From assembly GCA_036850595.1 (NCBI GenBank), contig CM072152.1, positions 20,349,179 through 20,413,178 of the forward strand: 64,000 nt of DNA, written 5' to 3'. Below are positions 40,591 to 51,814 of this stretch, piece by piece. The notes below the pieces were generated by a model. That model ran no database searches, was not told the origin of the DNA, and saw only the letters and a program-made list of their open reading frames with translations. Numbering within the stretch: the first letter of the stretch is position 1; each line of letters begins with the position of its first letter. Origin of the DNA: Rhyacichthys aspro (lineage: Eukaryota > Chordata > Actinopteri > Gobiiformes > Rhyacichthyidae). The translations under genes were made by a program, and so were the position numbers.

Positions 40591-41458
40591 GCATACGAAT
40601 AAAGACAATATATAGAGAAATGTAATGAATATACTATATTACTATATACTAAAATATTGTAATTGCAGTCCATTTTAATAGATGACAGAGTTCAGGGAAG
40701 TATAGAGTCCTAACAGTGACAGTGGATGTGTTGTAAAGTCCAGTGTCTACAGTGTGTGTCATTGTGAAGATATACTAGAATACTTTACATTGTCTCCAAA
40801 ATCATTAAAATATGTAGCTTTCAAGTAATTTTGATGGTTCTCTGAAATGAAAACGAAAGAGAACCCTTCTTTCAATTCCTTCTTTCACCAGATATACTCT
40901 GTGTAGCTCTGAGTGATGAGGCCTGTTGCTTGCTCTCCAGACAAATACGTCACCAGATAAACAGATCTAACCACATAAACAACGCGCATATCGAACACTT
41001 CATTGTGAGGGAAGCTGCAGACAGAGTGCAAATCCTGAAAAGTTGCACAGATTTATTTAGTTTAGCCTTAACACTTCCAAGGGTCAGAGACATTGGTAAC
41101 AGACTAGCTCTTTTTAGCATGTTTAGATACATTTATCTTTTAGAGTCTCATCATTGTTTTCACTATGATTTTATTCCTTAATTGAGTTTTCATGTTCCTT
41201 TATCTGTTTTCATTGTGGCTTTATATGATTTTTAGATTGATTATTTTTTTAAGCCAAAGATACGAGAGCAAATGGACAGATTTGAGTTTGATTTGTGCAC
41301 AAAAGAGAAAGAACCTTTGTCATAAGCCCACGTTGTAATTCTCATTTTCCTCTCTGTTGTTGCCTTCAGGAAATTCAAGCTTCGTAATCGTCCAAATTGT
41401 GTTTTTTTTGTTTGTGATTGGGCCAAAAGCTGGAGTGAAGGGGGTCTGCCTGCCTGTG

Positions 41459-41476
41459 ATGATGATGATGATGATG
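41459..41476. repeat. (GAT)n microsatellite
   Basis: Six GAT units in intergenic DNA. Confidence 0.8.
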
Positions 41477-41775
41477 GTGGGGAGGGTCGAACCTTGTGCC
41501 AGCTCAGCCAAGTGTGTAATGTGAAAAGGGAGTGGAGCCACAGGGAGGGGTGGAGGGTAAAGAGGTAGAGGAGGGGTTGGGGCTTTGTAGGAAATGAATT
41601 TGAGGAAGAAGAGAAGCTATTTTGGATTTGTGAGGATAAAAAAGGGCAGGTGGATGTGAAAGGGTTTGGGTTTGTGGGAAAGCAATACAAAGCAGTTAAA
41701 GAGATAAGGAGCGTTGATTGTTCGTATCAGTGTCTGAGCAGAGGTGAGCAGAGGGTTCCCCTGGGACGTGCCCCT

Positions 41776-41813
41776 CTGACCCCACTAGGACCCCACTGGG
41801 ACCCCACTGGGAC
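41776..41813. repeat. Short tandem array of GACCCCACTGGG
   Basis: About three copies of a 12-base unit, GACCCCACTGGG, one with an A in place of a G. Confidence 0.8.
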
Positions 41814-44800
41814 TCATGGGACGAGGCGATGAACTGGGAAAATCACTTTGCACTTTTTCTCAGATAAATGTCTCATACAGATGAAGAAGGAGAAGAAAAT
41901 GTCCAAAAATGTGAATAAAGTGGTCCTACAAGAAGTGAATGTTTTTGACTCTCAATGAATATCACAGACACAATGCAGTTAATTCATCAAAAAAGACTGG
42001 ATTTTACCTTGTTATGGTGGATGCCACAAATTCCCTGTTATTTCAAAGTGGTACTTTCACCTATAGTTGTCAGGAATAAATGGGGTCAGGTTGAAAAACA
42101 TATTAAACATCTAACCAGTCAATTCCTATTCAAATGTTCAAAATACAGTGATTATTTATACTCTTATTCACTGCTGATAAGTCTATATCAAAATATGGGT
42201 CCAAAATTAGAGTAAGTTGGACAGCAGTGGTCACCAGAAATATAATGACACATAGAGATGCTTTTGTTCATGTGATTATCCTTTATGTATAGCTCTCATT
42301 GTCTGATCTGTGTGTTATTTGTTTCACCAGACTCTACCTCGCCTTAATCCTGTAAGGTACACACTACATAAGCAGACATTGGATCATCCTAAATAGTCTC
42401 ATGTGGTGACTGTAATTCCACAGACAAGCCATAATCATCAAGAAAAAGTGTGTTATTATGGTGCCCTCACAGACCCATTTTACAATTTGAACAGAGCATA
42501 AACTTCTTGTACTTAATGTTTAGTATATTTATTCCACTGAATAAACAAGTATTTTATTTCTTCTGCCATTACTCCTGTCTGCTCCTCCAAACTGCTTACA
42601 CAATGGCCACAATTCACAGTAAATGTTATCCCTTCATTCGGATTTTAAAATACTGAACTATCCCTTTAAAGTACATTTGTGTTTGAAGCAGGTCTTTTCA
42701 AACCATTTAACTCCATTCACGGATCCTTTGATGTGTTGATGTGATGAAAGATAAGGCCCAGACCCTGAATTCTCTTGTTTGTCCTTCTACAGGTAAAGTC
42801 TCAGGTGTATGGTGTTACTGTGGCGGGTCATGTGAGGGTCTGGGGGGGTCGTGAGGAGCTGCTGGTTCTTGTGTCAGAGCTGCTCTTTTCATCCTGCGGC
42901 TCACTCCTTTGGACAGCGGCGTGCTGCAGCTGAGGAGAGGGCTGCGGCGCGCTGATAACACCCTCTGTCATTAACTCTTTCCTTCACACACACAAACACA
43001 CACACACACGGAGGATAATGGCGACGAGGAGCCATGTTCGTTCCCACAGCTACAGCGAGAAAAAAAAAAAATACAAACGTGCGTAAAAGCATCGACGGGA
43101 CGCGGAACACGAGTGTGTGAAGGTGTGTGTGTTGTGTTTGATGCTGAGGGTGAAGTGAGATGTTTAGGCCTGATACAGCTCGGCCTCAGGATGCTCCCCC
43201 GCGTTGCCCCATGGGCTGTTTTAATCTGGCTTTAGTTCTTCTGAGTCAGTTAATTAAATAGTATAAATACTGACTGGACGCTTTAAACACATCCTGAAAT
43301 AATCTCTGTCAAAAACGTATTTAACCACTATTTTCCCAGTGTTATTGTTATATATTGGATTTTATTCATTATACTTAATTGTGAGGTGTTGATTTTGTCA
43401 TTATTTTCATCAGCGTATGCACGTGTTCATTGTGCACAATAAATTACAGGTATTGCAACCAAATCCTCATAAAGATGGACGTTCAATGCAAAAAAAATTA
43501 TGTGTGCATTCAAATCTTTTTTTTACCATGTTGTATACAAACTACAGTAGTGCTCGTATTGTATAGAAAGAGACCCCATATACTGTATTATAATGGCAGA
43601 AGGGAGATTATCTTGTGCTCATATCCTTTTAAAATCTATGTGTTTTATCTTAATCTTTACTGCGCCCTGATCTTGACAAAAGGCTCAACATCAAAGTGGT
43701 GTTTTAAGACAAGCGTAACAATGTCCATCTTCTGTGTGTGTGTTAATTTACTGTCAACATAAATCCATATCTGATTGTCCTTTTATTGTAATAGACACTG
43801 TTTTGTGCTCGGCCTGGCTGCGCGGATCAGATGACACTCTTTTGATATAAAGCAGACTCGGTGACCACACCTTTGATCAGGCCACGCTCAGTGCCTCAGT
43901 AAAAACAGAGCAAACAGTCTGGAGTCACACAGTCACTGGGTTAATGCTCTTAAATGGAAACTATGGCACTGGTCAAACCGCGTTCAGTGTCAAACCTCGT
44001 AACGCACACTTCAGGCTTTTGCTGTCGCCCGAGGGCTTCACTGCTCCTCATCCTTCAGCTGTTTTTTCTTTTTCTTTGAGAGTGTTATTGTTTATGCCAC
44101 TATTGTCTCATCTTTTCTCAAAACAAAAAAACATTTAGCCCAGTTTTATTTTAGCTTCTGCCCTGCATCTTTTCATTTGGCTGCGCAAATACTCTTTCTG
44201 GGCCAGTGTTACGAGCAGCAGCCTGAAATAAGCCTCATGAATGCAGCCTGACGGAGGGTTCAGGAAATGCTGGTTCATTTAAATGGCTTTTCTTTTAAAG
44301 TATGTTTAAATAATGACAATATATACGTGAAGACTGGAGTAACATATCTACGCTTAATCCAATGTTTATTTCCATTTCTGTGAAAACTGATAAAATGTTG
44401 ATACATGAGACATTTTGTTGTCATTGATCACAAAATTTATTTCAGTTTAAAAGAAGATGAGGACAGACAATTGTAGAAAAAACAGTCAAATAGAAACACA
44501 ACTGATTAAAATCTATTCCCTTTCGGTAAAGTGTTTGAAATAGACTGCTGTTGTGCGTAAAACTGCTTAATCCCTGAGTATTTAAGACAATGAAGGGTGA
44601 TTGACGTCCTGTTGTTCAGACAGACACTTGGTTTAACCTTCAATCACATGCGCAAATGTTTCGCAAAGTTACAAGAAGTTAAACTGCTGGCGTCAGTGTT
44701 TTTCCCAAAACGGAGCGCAGCCTCGACTCAAAGTGTCACATCACTTCACGGTCACCGAATAAATGATGAATGAATGAGTTTCTGAATGAAACGCTTCAGT

Positions 44801-45000
44801 CAGAAACGGAAGCCAATGGATTTCAAAGCACAGTGTGCGCCCTCAGTTCTTACCAGCGAAAAATAAAATTAGTCCCTCTTTTTAAAAACAAAAATCCAAC
44901 AAATCCAATTTTATTGAAGCTCCACGTCCTCTTCATTAAAGGTGTTTTATTTTTCTAGTTTCCTTTGCATTGTTTGATATAAATTCTTCTCCTCAGAGGC

Positions 45001-45678
45001 GTTCTTCATCTTGCTACCTTGCTTTTATACGCGTAAAGTTATGCAAGCTGCGAGGCCCCCAGAATGCCATTGGACGTGAAGCTGAGGTTTTGTGGGTTAG
45101 GGTGTGGGGGGCGGGATGGTGGGGGTTCTTCAAGCGCCTCCCCTAGAAATGCAGCAAATCTGTGGCGTTTTTTTGTGCGTGTGTGTGTCGGCGGGGCACA
45201 GGAGGGAGGCTGTGGAGATCGCATTAGCAGTGTGTGTGATGAGGACACGTGTCTCCTCCCTGCCTCCCCCCCAGGGCTCCTCGGTACCGCATTGGCATCA
45301 GTGAAGGCACCTGAAAAGAGACGGAGAGCAAGCCGAAAGGGAGCCACGTCTCGGGCCTCGGGAAGAAAAGAGAAGAAGAAGAAAAAAAAGACGGGGGGAA
45401 AAAAGACGCGGTTTGATTCGTGGTTTTGGTGCGTAACGCTTTTGCGCGCACCGCTCCGTTTCACGCACAGCCAAACGTCGAGCATCAGAGCGCAGTGCCA
45501 AGATGCAGAGACGGAGCAGCGGCGTCTGAAGGTGACATGAACCTGGGGAGAATCAAGAAGCAAACCGCGAAGAAGTGGAGATAGCAACCGAGACCTTTTT
45601 AAACACAACCTGCTCGTTTTTATCCGTGGCCTCATATTTCACTGATTGGGGAGAGAAATTCATTAAGAGGAATTAAAA
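45001..45678 (+). promoter_or_regulatory. slc32a1 5'UTR and proximal promoter region
   Basis: GC- and CpG-richer sequence directly upstream of the slc32a1 start. Open frames on both strands here are composition artefacts. No clear TATA box is seen close to the start codon, and the transcription start cannot be placed. The start codon context is AAAAATGGCG. Confidence 0.45.
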
Positions 45679-48600
45679 ATGGCGACGTTAATTAGAAGCA
45701 AGCTGTCGAATAAACTGTCAAACGCAGCTACAGCTGTGTCCAACAAATCCCAGGCGAAAGTGAGCGGCATGTTCGCGAGGATGGGCTTCCAGGCCGCCAC
45801 CGACGAAGAGGCGCTGGGCTTCGCCGCCTGCGATGACTTGGACTACGATCACCGGCAAGGCATGCAGATGGACGTCCTGACGTCCGAGGAGATGATGGTG
45901 GGCGGAGGAGGCGGGGGAGAGGGGGGCGAGGGCAGCGGGGACATGATGGAAGGGGACAGTCACTACCAGAGAGACGGCACCGGGCCGCCCAAGTCCGCCT
46001 CCAAAGACGGGGGTCCGACCAACGAGCTGAGCGAAGCCAGACCAAAAATCACCGCCTGGGAAGCGGGTTGGAACGTCACCAACGCCATCCAGGTAAAACA
46101 GTGTAAAAAACACACCTGAGTCAAAAAAAGAAAAAGAGCTTTGTGAATTGTGTTAAAATGAAAAGGAGAGAAACAACTAGAGGCGAGGGATTTAACGAAA
46201 CTGAGAAAACACTAATATTCTTTTACTTTGATGGTGTTTCAAGTCACGCAAAAAACAGAACAGCTACAGGGCGTCAAAATGTGCCGCAAAAAGGGAGGTA
46301 TGCGGTGCCCGGTAACCCCCTCCCTCTCACACCCACGCACACGCACGAATTCTTTGTCTGTGGAGTAATGTCCAGCCTGTGCCATCGATGCGGTCTCTGA
46401 TAAGAGCGCACCGCACTTTCATGATCTCTCTACGAATTTGTTGAACAGGAATAGGACATTTATCTTAAATAATGATGAAGACAAGATTAAAAGTATTGGA
46501 GGATGAATATTTGAATCAATTATTAATCATTATGTTTCGTCTAAGTCTATAGCATTTGTATTTCAGATCCATGCGTAAAGCAACCTCTAATCTAATGTCT
46601 TTGAAATTAAAAAGCCACACAACAGTTCAGTTAAAAAAGGGCAGTGTCTGTCTAGATTGTAATATATGAGAGGAGTGGACTAGATAGAAAAACATGACTA
46701 TTTAATGGACTTTTTTATTATTTTAGGACAATTAGGCGATTGCATGTGAATTATAAAGAGAACAACGACAGAAGATGGCCTTTTTACGCGCAGCTAAATA
46801 GGCCTCGTTTAAGGACTTGCAACGTGCAGTTTTTCCAAATATGATCGAAGGTTATTCACTTTTTACGCACAGCTAAAAAGCCTCAAAAACAGTCTCAATA
46901 TCCCTACCATTTTTATTTAGACACTCAAAACGTGTATGCATGTTAAAATATAGAATGCATTAAGGCCATTGAACCTGGGAGGAATCTAAATCGTGATCTG
47001 AAGCAGTGTGAAGGCTCTGCGACAAAAAGCCCTTCAGACGCACCGCTTCCCGTTGCCTTTTCGGGACATGTGTCACCACGGCCACCGTGACGTCACCGCG
47101 GCACCGAGGAGACACACGCGGTGACGTCAGAGGCGAGTGGATGCGCTCAAAGCGAAGTGGAAAACCCACAACGTGAAAAAAAAAAAAAAAAACCACATGT
47201 AGTGCAGCGGCATCCGAAGAGGCCAAAGAAACAAACATCAATCCGATTTTAAAACTGTATAAATGGACAGAAATTATGACTTTAAAATGATTACATGAAA
47301 GGGTTAGGCTTTGTTAATTTGTTTTAAATCTATTTAATGTAAAAATGTGTAGGTGCAGTTCTCTCTTTTTTCCTTCTTTAACAAACTGTCTCTTATAAAG
47401 GAGCATTATTGCATTAAGACACATTAGACTTGAGATAAAATGTCCATTTTCAGCTTTGGCAAAGAAAACATCACACAAAATGTCTGCTTTTTTGTCTAAT
47501 ATAGTTCATTATTGAACCCACAGTGAATCATTACATTATAAGTAATAAAAAGCCAATCATGTCTTCCTACTGTTTGCAGTTCTTATTTGGTTACTTTACA
47601 CCGTTTGGGTCATGTCCCTGTTGTCCACACACACTTGAACATCTTGTTTAAACTGCATTTGTGCGCCCGCAGGGGATGTTTGTTCTCGGCCTGCCCTACG
47701 CCATTCTTCATGGAGGATACCTCGGACTCTTTCTCATTATTTTCGCCGCCGTGGTGTGCTGCTACACGGGGAAAATCCTCATCGCCTGCCTGTACGAGGA
47801 GGACGAGGACGGACAGTTGGTCCGCGTCAGAGACTCGTATGTGGACATTGCCAACGCCTGCTGCGCGCCCCGCTTCCCGACTATAGGCGGTCATGTCGTG
47901 AATGTAGCCCAGATCATCGAGCTGGTGATGACCTGCATCCTGTACGTGGTGGTGAGCGGAAACCTCATGTACAACAGCTTCCCAAACATGCCCATCTCAC
48001 AGAAGTCCTGGGCCATTATCGCCACCGCTGCGCTGCTGCCGTGCGCCTTCCTCAAAAACCTCAAAGCCGTGTCCAAGTTCAGCTTGTTGTGCACTTTGGC
48101 CCACTTCGTCATCAACATCCTGGTCATAGCGTACTGTCTGTCCAGGGCTAGAGACTGGGCCTGGGACAAGGTCAAGTTTTACATAGACGTCAAGAAGTTC
48201 CCCATCTCCATTGGGATTATCGTGTTCAGCTACACGTCCCAGATCTTCCTGCCGTCGCTGGAGGGCAACATGCAGAGGCCCAGTGAGTTTCACTGCATGA
48301 TGAACTGGACACACATCGCTGCCTGCATCCTCAAAGGCCTCTTCGCCCTCGTGGCCTACCTGACCTGGGCCGACGAAACCAAGGAGGTCATCACAGACAA
48401 CTTGCCCCCTGGCATCCGCGCCGTAGTCAACATCTTCCTCGTGGCCAAAGCCTTGCTCTCGTACCCCTTGCCGTTTTTCGCCGCTGTCGAAGTCTTGGAG
48501 AAAAGCTTTTTCAAGGAAGGAGCACGCACGTATTTCCCAGATTGCTACGGGGGCGACGGGCGCCTCAAATCGTGGGGACTCTCTCTCCGCTGTGGCCTTG

Positions 48601-48860
48601 TGGTGTTCACCTTGCTCATGGCCATCTACGTGCCGCACTTCGCGCTGCTCATGGGCCTCACGGGCAGCCTGACGGGCGCGGGCCTGTGCTTTCTGCTTCC
48701 CAGTCTCTTCCACCTCAAGCTTCTGTGGAGAAAGCTCTTATGGCACCAGGTTTTCTTTGATGTCGCCATCTTTGTAATAGGAGGTATATGCAGCATTTCC
48801 GGCTTCATTCACTCAATGGAGGGGCTCATAGAGGCTTTCAGATACAACATAGAAGAATAG
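45679..48860 (+). CDS. slc32a1: Vesicular inhibitory amino acid transporter (VGAT)
   Basis: The protein (533 residues) loads GABA and glycine into synaptic vesicles in exchange for protons. Exons are 45679-46092 and 47673-48860, joined in phase 0 between AIQ and GMFVLGLPY. Residues 1-137 form the cytosolic N-terminus, with KSQAKVSGMFARMGFQAA near 23-40, a Gly-rich stretch at 75-86, and RPKITAWEAGWNVTNAIQ just before the first membrane segment. Exon 2 holds the amino acid/auxin permease core with the membrane segments expected of the family, for example MFVLGLPYAILHGGYLG, ISIGIIVFSYTSQIFLPS, VNIFLVAKALLSYPLPFF and VFFDVAIFVIGGICSISG. Length and sequence agree closely with other vertebrate VGATs (about 525 residues). 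The Gly-rich insert and the repeated NKLSN/NAATAV piece near the start are the main local differences. Expression is expected in GABAergic and glycinergic neurons. Confidence 0.97.
47088..47129. promoter_or_regulatory. Palindromic pair of CRE sites in slc32a1 intron
   Basis: TGACGTCACCGCG at 47088-47100 and its exact reverse complement CGCGGTGACGTCA at 47117-47129 form a 13-base inverted repeat with a 16-base spacer. Each arm contains the full cyclic-AMP response element TGACGTCA, bound by CREB/ATF proteins. The surroundings (about 47030-47160) are CpG-rich, unlike the rest of the intron, which suggests an intronic enhancer or alternative promoter. The motif is seen; the role is inference. 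Confidence 0.6.
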
Positions 48861-49915
48861 AGCGTAGATGTTCAATGCAAAATCCCCATTTAGTCAAAGA
48901 AAAGAAAAAAAAACCGAAACACTTCCGGCAAGCGCGGTCCCTTCTGCTTAATCCATGCGTAAAAGGCGCATTCTCATACAGTCTCGCATCAATTCACAAA
49001 AAACGCACGCACTTACGCTGAAACGCGTGCACGCAGCGACATAGACCTGTTGAGGGAGCATCCACAACACACTATATGGACAGTACATGTTGTATAGATT
49101 ACATCTTTACGAGTGGAGTTTACAATAATTGGACAAAACAAAAGGGCAGTTCGTCTTTCTATCGTCGAGACTCGCTTCATGTTAAACGTCTGTGATGATT
49201 GGACACACAGTGGGCAATAGGTTTTAATGTGATTTATGATTAAAAAAAATATATATTCCCAAAAAAGAGCACAACACACAATAGTTAATTTGCATCAATC
49301 ATTGGAAATGGACACAGAATAAAAAGAAGGCAATAACAAACACGAATGCATCTAGGAATATTAAAATAATAGTTTCTTTAAACGTGAGGAATTGGACCTT
49401 TCCCTGAGCAGATTTACACACACAGCAGCTATACAAACTATGCATTGAATGTATGATAAACTATGACACACAAATCATTATGAAACTGGGAAGTAGAAAT
49501 TACAACGCTCTCTTTTTTTCCTGCGTGGATACTGTTTATTTCAAAGGCCTAGTTTAACCTTTATTTTGTATAAAACTTGTTGATTTTGCTTTAACTGATG
49601 TTCTCTCTGGTTAAAAAAAACCCCGGCACTTTTAGTTCAACACGTGAAAAACATGGCCTATTCTGAAGTTTAAATGGAGATTCCTGTTTCCAAATTTGGT
49701 GTTTGAATCTAAAAAGAGCTCATCAAAAAGAGGAAAATGTGCATACAGACATTTTTCATTTTGTGCAATCCAATGGGTCCTGTGGAAATGTTATAAAACC
49801 GTATGTGTAGTGTGTTATTGTGGTTTCAAAAAGATGGAATGTATATCTCAAAGTCGTTATCATATATCGTGAAATTAATATTAAAGAATAAAGAAATAAG
49901 TGAAATTATATTGTA
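48861..49915 (+). other. 3'UTR of slc32a1 with polyA signal
   Basis: AT-rich sequence after the stop codon, ending with AATAAA at 49887-49892, the first good polyadenylation hexamer. Another AATAAA lies near 49979. The extent is inferred. Confidence 0.6.
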
Positions 49916-51340
49916 AAAACGTGTGTGGTTTTATGTAAAACGAAAAACGGTCAGAACATGTATTTTTTTGTTCTCTATAATAAAAGACAGAAAACGATGG
50001 AGAACGCAGTCATATTTATTTTTGATGCAGGGATAAGGCCTGAAGAAGACAATGGGCTGGGAATGAGAAGAAGAATCGTCATAAACTGGAAGGGTTTGGT
50101 GTAAGAGGCACATAAACCGAACAGAACTGTGCACAGTGTGGTCTTGGTCGATTTGAGGTCAGGCAAATGTTTCCTGAGCACATTTGCAGTGACATATCCC
50201 TCATTGGACTCTGCCATAAAAAGCCTCGCCAGATTTTGTGCTGCGGGCTGCAGGCCTCATGCTCGACCTGTTCACTCACTATGTTGATTTCCTCGCACAG
50301 ACAACATCTGGCCCCGTCATTTATTTCTGAGCGGCCTCATCTCCATCTGCCACAGTAACAACGCCGCGCTACCTGGTGCATACCAATGCACCGATGGGCC
50401 ACGACTGCCTCCCTGCGCGTTAACTGCTGGTCACATGACACATCAGAGGCGATAGGCCCACTGCAGGAAGAGGCTGATATATCTTTTAACAGGGCTGGTG
50501 CAAAAAGGAGCAAGCACAGCACAGCCATAAATGTAATGAATGTGACAAGCATTCATCATCACAAACTGTCTCAGGCCTTTTTGGATTTAGGCAAAGGGCC
50601 GATTTAAAAATGGAAACCATGTTATCTGTAGACTTCTTAAGATTAAGATACAATGAATAAGTTCATTTATGATTGCATATTTTAAATAATGTATATTTTA
50701 AAGGGCAAATATCAAAAGTATTACTCTCCACTTACCGCCTTTAAACATGAGGGTCGCTGTCGATGGAATTAACGCGCTTAGGGGGCCATCTAGTGGATAA
50801 CTCAGGCATTACACACAGACCGAGCTACTACGTGTTAATTTTACACGAGACAAAAAGGTGATTTTGACTGGTTTCATTAACACGGGCTTATTGCAGGGGT
50901 TTTAGTGCAAATTTCAGAAGCCTTTATTTTACATGTACTAAAAACATTATTGTCCCTCTCCTAGTGTTATTGAAAACTCCCCAAACCCATTCTCATTTCT
51001 CATTAAGAAGAAAATCCTGGATCTTTGGATGCCACCTGTCACATAGTTTTGCTGAAGTCTTATTTCTTTTGTGGAGTTTCAGTGAGCACTACAAAAATAT
51101 AAACAAGAGCAAAGTTATGAAATTTAGACCAGGGGAAGTTGGTCCACATTGTTGCTGAGTACAAGAGGTTTGGAGATTCCCATGATGTTGTTGACACTCC
51201 GGCAGATTGTACCTGAAACAGATTTTGGCTTGAGCGGTAGAAAAGAACAGAAGGAAATTATGGGTCATGGATTAATATGAGTTTAAAACCTTGCCCTGGA
51301 GAATGACATTTGAACAAATCTACGACCACAAAGAATAATG
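49916..51340. other. Spacer between convergent slc32a1 and aurka
   Basis: No gene seen. It contains a GC-richer block at about 50160-50480 and a CTCF-like motif at 50783-50796 on the minus strand. Confidence 0.45.
50783..50796 (-). promoter_or_regulatory. CTCF-like motif
   Basis: Minus-strand CCACTAGATGGCCC matches the core CCASYAGRKGGCRS at 13 of 14 positions, between slc32a1 and aurka. Confidence 0.35.
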
Positions 51341-51814
51341 ACTGCATGTCTTTATTGACTGTAAATAGATTTGTGTAACAGGCTGCGTTAGATAGCCTAT
51401 AATGGTGCCCTCTGGTGGTCGCCTGATAAAACAGTACTGTGGAAGTCTCACATCATTAGTGCAATATATTTTACAAATATGAGACAGATGCACTGAAATG
51501 CTAAAGAGCATATTTAATATATCAGTCAAACACAACCTGCGTAATTATTTCAAGTAATGGAATTAAGCAAAGTTAAACTTTCATAATTATTTAAAAATGG
51601 AAATATTTACAGGCATAAACGCCATCAGTAAGACACAGAAACCAAAAATACAAGACAAAGAAAAGAAATGGCTCACGATGCCTGTAGATAAAACATCATT
51701 TAAAAAAAACAGCCGTCATCGCTGTTGTTTAAGCAGGTTCTGTGCACCGGCCAGTTTCTCTGACCATAACACTCTGCTCTCACAGGCGCAGCCTCAAGAC
51801 CTTTACTGAGCTGC
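51341..51814 (-). other. 3'UTR of aurka with polyA signal
   Basis: Minus-strand sequence after the aurka stop. AATAAA on the minus strand lies at 51356-51351, a sensible end. A perfect CTCF core lies inside it at 51405-51418. Confidence 0.55.
51405..51418 (-). promoter_or_regulatory. CTCF motif, full core match
   Basis: Minus-strand CCACCAGAGGGCAC fits CCASYAGRKGGCRS at all 14 positions. It lies in the aurka 3'UTR, between the slc32a1 and aurka domains. Binding is not shown by sequence alone. Confidence 0.5.

Larger units (their letters stand above)
38240..45000. other. 5' intergenic region of slc32a1
   Basis: No supported gene. It contains a conserved-looking block at about 38380-38570, T-rich and TTTTAA repeats, an A tract at 39325-39342, a GC-richer block at 39500-39745 with an RE1 site, a teleost interspersed repeat (40345-40590), short GAT and GACCCCACTGGG repeats, a GC-rich block with a CA tract (about 42780-43200), and GC-richer blocks at about 43800-44060 and 44150-44280. 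This is the most likely location of distal control elements for slc32a1. Confidence 0.4.

Noticed and set aside
42899..42920. Possible second RE1 with GGACAGCGGC half-site
   Set aside because: Only the right half matches; the left half agrees at few positions, so it is not a credible REST site.
45039..45635. 198-codon minus-strand frame and 158-codon plus-strand frame before slc32a1
   Set aside because: Both lie in the GC-rich slc32a1 5'UTR/promoter, are low in complexity and resemble no protein family.
45718..46113. Minus-strand frames over slc32a1 exon 1
   Set aside because: Antisense shadows of a GC-rich coding exon.
47997..48713. Long minus-strand open frame of 238 codons
   Set aside because: It is the antisense of slc32a1 exon 2, whose codon bias keeps the opposite strand open.
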